A stretch of DNA of 15,492 nucleotides, from assembly GCA_002438065.1 (NCBI GenBank), contig DJSP01000117.1, positions 1 through 15,492 on the forward strand, read 5' to 3'. Source of the DNA: Caryophanales bacterium UBA6331. Lineage in GTDB: Bacteria > Bacillota_I > Bacilli_A > RF39 > UBA660. This document shows, in pieces, positions 12,213 through 15,492 of the stretch (positions are counted from its first letter, which is position 1; each line of letters starts with the position of its first letter). A model generated the notes under the pieces. That model ran no database searches. It was not told the origin of the DNA and was given only the letters and a program-made list of their open reading frames with translations. The position numbers and the translations under genes were made by a program.

Positions 12213-15038
12213 ATGAAAGAAATAATATCAATTAAAACTGATTATAATGTTCTATCAAGTATGATTAAATTATCAGATCTTTTTTCATATGCCGTAACAA
12301 ACAATATTACCACATTAGGTATTGTTGATGATAATCTTTGCTATGTTGCCGAATTCTTAAAGCTATGTCAAAAATATAATATTAAGCCAGTTATTGGTTT
12401 AGAAGTAAAATACCAAAATCATAAAATATATTTATATGCTAAAAATGAACATGGTTATAAAGAATTACTTAAAATAAATACATATCTAATTGAAAATGAA
12501 TTTAATAAAGAATTATTAACTAAAGATATCTTAACAATAATCCCATTTAAATCAAAAGAATTGTTAAAAGAAATACCTAATTCCTATATTGGTTATCAAA
12601 ATGAAGAAGAAAAAACTGAAATCTCAAAAATAACCTCAAACATTGTTTATTTTAATTTAGCGTTATCTCTAACCAAAGAAAATACTAAATACCTAAATTA
12701 TTTAAACATGATTAAAGAAAATAAAACATATGCGAGTTACAATGACATTGATTATAGTTCCTACTATTTAAAAGTAGAGGATATTCATGATTTTACTTCC
12801 CAAATTGATTTAAAAATAACATATAGTAAAAATTTAATTCCTCATTACGATGATACAATCGAAAACAGTTACAATTTTTTAGAAGCCCTTGCTATCAAAG
12901 GATTAACAAAAAGATTAAATGGTAATATACCAGATAATTACAAAAAAAGATTAATGTATGAATTAAAAGTTATTAAAAGTATGAATTATGTTGATTATTT
13001 TCTAATTGTCTATGACTATGTAAAGTACGCTATTAAAAATAATATTTATGTCGGTCCCGGAAGAGGATCAGCCGTAGGATCACTTGTTACTTATAGTCTT
13101 GGCATAACATCTATTGATCCATTAAAATATAATCTTCTATTTGAAAGATTTTTAAATCCTGAACGTATTACTATGCCTGATATAGATATTGACTTTGATG
13201 CTACAAAAAGAGAAGAAATAATTGCTTATGTTAAAGAAAGATATGGTAAAGAAAATGTTATGCCTGTAATGACTTATGGAACATTAACTACTAAATCAGC
13301 TTTGTTGTCTGTAAGCAAAATATTAGATGTTGATATTTCCATACTAAATAAATATATAGATTCTAAAAAAACATTAAAAGAAAATCTAACTCAAGATCTA
13401 ATTAAAATTCTTAATAATAATAAAGATATTAAAGAAGTCTACTATGTTGCTATGAAAATAGAAGGAATTAAAAAACATATTAGTACTAATGCCGCTGGTG
13501 TTGTAATTTGTAAAGAACATTTAGATAATGTAATTCCTATAATCAAAAATGGCGATAATTATTTAGCTGGATTTACTAAAGATTACCTAGAAGATATCGG
13601 TCTTTTAAAGATGGACTTTCTTGCCATTAAAAATCTAACTACAATTTCTGATATTCTGCACGATATACCTGAAAAAATAAATTTAAATAATATCAATTTA
13701 AGTGATGAAGCAGTTTATAAAATGTTTAGTGAAGCAAATACAGATGGTATCTTTCAGTTTGAAAGTTTAGGTATGAAAAATTTACTACTTAAAATTAAAC
13801 CAACTAATTTTAAAGATATAATTGTATCTCTTGCGTTAATTCGTCCCGGTGCCAACGCTGAAATAGATTCGTATGCTAAAAGAAAAAATAGGCTAGAAGA
13901 AGTAACCTATATTGATGATTCATTATCTGATATTTTAAAAGATACATATGGAATAATTGTATATCAAGAACAAATAATGCAAATCTTAAGATTAGTAGCG
14001 TCATATTCCTTTAGTGAAGCAGATTTAATAAGAAGAGCAATTTCTAAAAAGAATGAACAAATAATTTTATCCGAAAAATCTAATTTCATAGAGAGAGCTA
14101 TTAAAAACGGATACAGCAAAGAAAAAAGTACTGAAATATTTGATTTAATAATAAAGTTTGCCGAATATGGATTTAATAAATCCCATTCCGTAGGATATGC
14201 TTTAATTGCTTATCAAATGATGTACCTAAAATGTCACTATATGCCATACTTTTATAAAACACTTTTAAACGATAACTTATCCTCAAGTAAAAAAACTAAA
14301 GAATATATTGATATATTAAAAAGCAATGATATTAAAGTTATTAAACCATCAATTAATTTAAGTACAGACAAGTATATATTTAATGATGGAGTAATAATGC
14401 CATTAACTTCTATTAAAGATATAACCAAAGATATAGCGTTAGAAATATCAAAAAATGCTCCATACAATGACTTCTATGATTTCATAAGTTCTATCTATCA
14501 CTTGAAATTAAAACAAGGAATAATCGAAAATTTAATATATGCTGGGGCTTTAGATTGTTTTCATGAAACCAAACAAACCTTAATTAACAATATAAGTTCA
14601 GCCTTAATCTATTCTGAATTAATAAATGAATTAGATAAAACATTAATTAATAAACCCATTATAGAAACATTTCCTGAATATGATAAAACATTATTGATGC
14701 AAAAAGAGTATGAATTATATGGTTTTTATATTTCCAATCATCCATCTAGTAAATATATTTGTCCAAAATCAAAAGATCTCCCAAAATATTTTGATAAATT
14801 TATTGAAGTTACTGTTCTAATAGAAAATATTAAATCAATTAAAACCAAAAAAGGAGATAACATGGCCTTCTTAGATTTATCAGATGATACAGGAAAGATT
14901 TCATGTACAGTTTTTCCTAAAAAAACATCATACTTAAACAAATTAAAAATAGGGGATATGGTAAAAATTAAAGGCCAAGTTCAAAAAAGATTAGACAATT
15001 ATCAAATAATTTTAGAAAATTTAACAAAAATTTCATAA
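12213..15038 (+). CDS. dnaE: DNA polymerase III alpha subunit DnaE, compact form
   Basis: A C-family replicative polymerase. At 941 residues it is well short of B. subtilis DnaE (~1115) and E. coli (~1160). The N-terminal PHP domain (about 1-200) is degenerate: where the metal-binding HxHSxxS and TDHG motifs are expected the sequence reads SIKTDYNVLSS and VDDN, so PHP nuclease activity is unlikely. The polymerase core is intact: GPGRGSAVGS (281-290), PDIDIDFD (322-329) with catalytic Asp323 and Asp325, and IRPGANAEIDSYAKRK with the third Asp at 552. YGFNKSHSVGYALIAYQ and a helix-hairpin-helix-like stretch follow, then a C-terminal OB fold (about 855-941). ATG start with AGAGAGG upstream. The short N-terminus and short tail account for the missing length. 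An IS lies directly upstream. Confidence 0.95.
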   Translation: MKEIISIKTDYNVLSSMIKLSDLFSYAVTNNITTLGIVDDNLCYVAEFLKLCQKYNIKPVIGLEVKYQNHKIYLYAKNEHGYKELLKINTYLIENEFNKELLTKDILTIIPFKSKELLKEIPNSYIGYQNEEEKTEISKITSNIVYFNLALSLTKENTKYLNYLNMIKENKTYASYNDIDYSSYYLKVEDIHDFTSQIDLKITYSKNLIPHYDDTIENSYNFLEALAIKGLTKRLNGNIPDNYKKRLMYELKVIKSMNYVDYFLIVYDYVKYAIKNNIYVGPGRGSAVGSLVTYSLGITSIDPLKYNLLFERFLNPERITMPDIDIDFDATKREEIIAYVKERYGKENVMPVMTYGTLTTKSALLSVSKILDVDISILNKYIDSKKTLKENLTQDLIKILNNNKDIKEVYYVAMKIEGIKKHISTNAAGVVICKEHLDNVIPIIKNGDNYLAGFTKDYLEDIGLLKMDFLAIKNLTTISDILHDIPEKINLNNINLSDEAVYKMFSEANTDGIFQFESLGMKNLLLKIKPTNFKDIIVSLALIRPGANAEIDSYAKRKNRLEEVTYIDDSLSDILKDTYGIIVYQEQIMQILRLVASYSFSEADLIRRAISKKNEQIILSEKSNFIERAIKNGYSKEKSTEIFDLIIKFAEYGFNKSHSVGYALIAYQMMYLKCHYMPYFYKTLLNDNLSSSKKTKEYIDILKSNDIKVIKPSINLSTDKYIFNDGVIMPLTSIKDITKDIALEISKNAPYNDFYDFISSIYHLKLKQGIIENLIYAGALDCFHETKQTLINNISSALIYSELINELDKTLINKPIIETFPEYDKTLLMQKEYELYGFYISNHPSSKYICPKSKDLPKYFDKFIEVTVLIENIKSIKTKKGDNMAFLDLSDDTGKISCTVFPKKTSYLNKLKIGDMVKIKGQVQKRLDNYQIILENLTKIS

Positions 15039-15044
15039 AAGGTA

Positions 15045-15073
15045 TTGATAAATAAAAAAATATTGCATATAAT
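15045..15073 (+). promoter_or_regulatory. Strong promoter just after dnaE
   Basis: TTGATA (15045-15050), exactly 17 bases, and perfect TATAAT (15068-15073). It begins seven bases after the dnaE stop and points into a region with no convincing gene. Start expected near 15080. Confidence 0.7.
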
Positions 15074-15079
15074 AATATT

Positions 15080-15452
15080 ATCTAGAAGATATGAAGCATG
15101 TTCATAATTAATGATTTTGCATATTTTAATTAAAGTTTAAAATATGCATAAAAAATATTATTAATTATTTTTTACAAAGTAAGTTTGTGAAAGCTATGAT
15201 AATTAATAAATATTAATTAATTCGGGGTGTGCTTTTTGGTAGTAAAGAAGTTGCAGAAGTAAGCAATCTTATCTACGCTAGATATAACTATAGTTAAGAA
15301 GAAAGAAAACTTCAAAAGATAAGTAATCACCATGAATACTGATAATATTCTTGTAAATTTAATAATAGTTTTTAAAAGAAAGCAATTATTAAAGTTTGTG
15401 ATTATTCTTAAAACTAGGACTAATTATTTTATCAGAATAATTAGTTTTTTTT
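15080..15452 (+). ncRNA. Candidate structured non-coding RNA downstream of dnaE
   Basis: About 370 nt between a near-consensus promoter and a strong terminator. Paired elements by eye: a perfect 12-bp hairpin (15118-15129 with 15137-15148); an 11-bp helix (15158-15168 with 15199-15209) enclosing ACAAA/TTTGT; and a nested set GGTG (15226-15229)/CACC (15328-15331), CTTTT (15232-15236)/AAAAG (15314-15318), GAAGTT (15247-15252)/AACTTC (15308-15313). That set encloses the small hairpins TTGC/GCAA (15251-15266) and TATCTA/TAGATA (15270-15284). TTTAATAAT/ATTATTAAA (15358-15392) precedes the terminator. No long ORF is present. A frame from GTG 15229 gives 22 codons, then a stop, then about 11 more protein-like codons, so a decayed gene is the alternative. 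It is not recognisable as tmRNA, SRP or 6S RNA. Confidence 0.45.
15419..15452 (+). terminator. Terminator of the post-dnaE unit
   Basis: ACTAATTATT (15419-15428), loop TTATCAG, and AATAATTAGT (15436-15445), with a run of eight Ts (15445-15452). A perfect 10-bp stem. The upstream ATTATTCT (near 15401-15408) could pair with AGAATAAT (15435-15442), an alternative that would open this hairpin. Confidence 0.85.
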
Positions 15453-15456
15453 ATGT

Positions 15457-15492
15457 TTATTTAGCACTTTCTATGTCAATAACTTTTGAAAA
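15457..15492 (-). CDS. Possible C-terminus of a convergent gene, cut by the window edge
   Basis: On the minus strand the last 36 bases read FSKVIDIESAK followed by TAA. It sits just past a terminator, as a convergent gene end would. Eleven open codons are not significant alone, so this is tentative and no product can be named. Confidence 0.25.
   Translation of the reverse strand, partial: FSKVIDIESAK

Noticed and set aside
15080..15452. tmRNA, SRP RNA or 6S RNA in the post-dnaE unit
   Set aside because: No CCA end, tag reading frame or TTCGA arm for tmRNA, no SRP conserved GGAAGG tetraloop block, and no simple long 6S hairpin with a central bubble could be found.
1..15492. UGA recoded as tryptophan, as in Mycoplasma
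   Set aside because: TGG encodes Trp in all main genes, no in-frame TGA is needed in any conserved protein, and the amidase ends at TGA.
1..15492. CRISPR array or tandem repeat locus
   Set aside because: No regularly spaced direct repeats were seen; the repeated elements are inverted repeats and the IS ends.

Overview
The window is AT-rich throughout. It carries a conserved Gram-positive gene set: a T-box-controlled tyrS, gpsB next to rnpB, a rodZ-pgsA-recA-rny series, a cysteine-rich CotY/CotZ-type spore coat protein, a Gram-positive type LexA box at recA, and strong AGGAGG-type ribosome binding sites. TGG is used for Trp and TGA is used as a stop, so the code is the standard bacterial one. 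Together these suggest a spore-forming, low-GC Firmicute, probably a gut-type Bacilli/Erysipelotrichia-like lineage. That lineage placement is inference; the coat protein and the synteny are seen in the sequence.

Layout. 1-1410: T-box leader and tyrS. 1416-2345: a minus-strand membrane-anchored EIIB-like protein that lacks the phosphorylatable Cys, divergent from a coat protein gene with a near-perfect sigma-K type promoter. 2386-3653: a 30-residue membrane peptide, a hairpin-rich gap, and a secreted protein with a sorting-signal-like tail. 3699-6220: a secreted multidomain N-acetylmuramoyl-L-alanine amidase, a 34-codon ORF, gpsB, and RNase P RNA. 6254-8526: rodZ (apparently starting at a non-canonical AUA), pgsA, and SOS-controlled recA. 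8527-8938: a small transcription unit with micro-ORFs. 8939-10483: rny. 10518-10775: minus-strand rpmB. 10794-12166: a complete ISAs1-family insertion sequence with inverted repeats and a perfect 9-bp target duplication. 12213-15038: a compact dnaE with a degenerate PHP domain. 15045-15452: a promoter-to-terminator unit without a convincing gene, here proposed as a structured non-coding RNA. The last 36 bases may be the C-terminal codons of a convergent minus-strand gene.

Functional themes. Much of the window serves cell envelope and division: GpsB and RodZ organise peptidoglycan synthesis, the amidase cuts peptidoglycan, PgsA makes phosphatidylglycerol phosphate, and the coat protein builds the spore shell. 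The rest is information processing: TyrRS, RNase P, RNase Y, RecA, DnaE and L28. The IS landed in the short divergent control region between rpmB and dnaE, leaving both core promoters outside the element.

The least ordinary signals are the rodZ start, the untranslated unit after dnaE, the terminator-plus-promoter design of the IS ends, the micro-ORF unit after recA, and the hairpin-dense gap at 2479-2733. All promoter, hairpin and start-site calls come from reading the sequence by eye. No similarity search or folding program was run.
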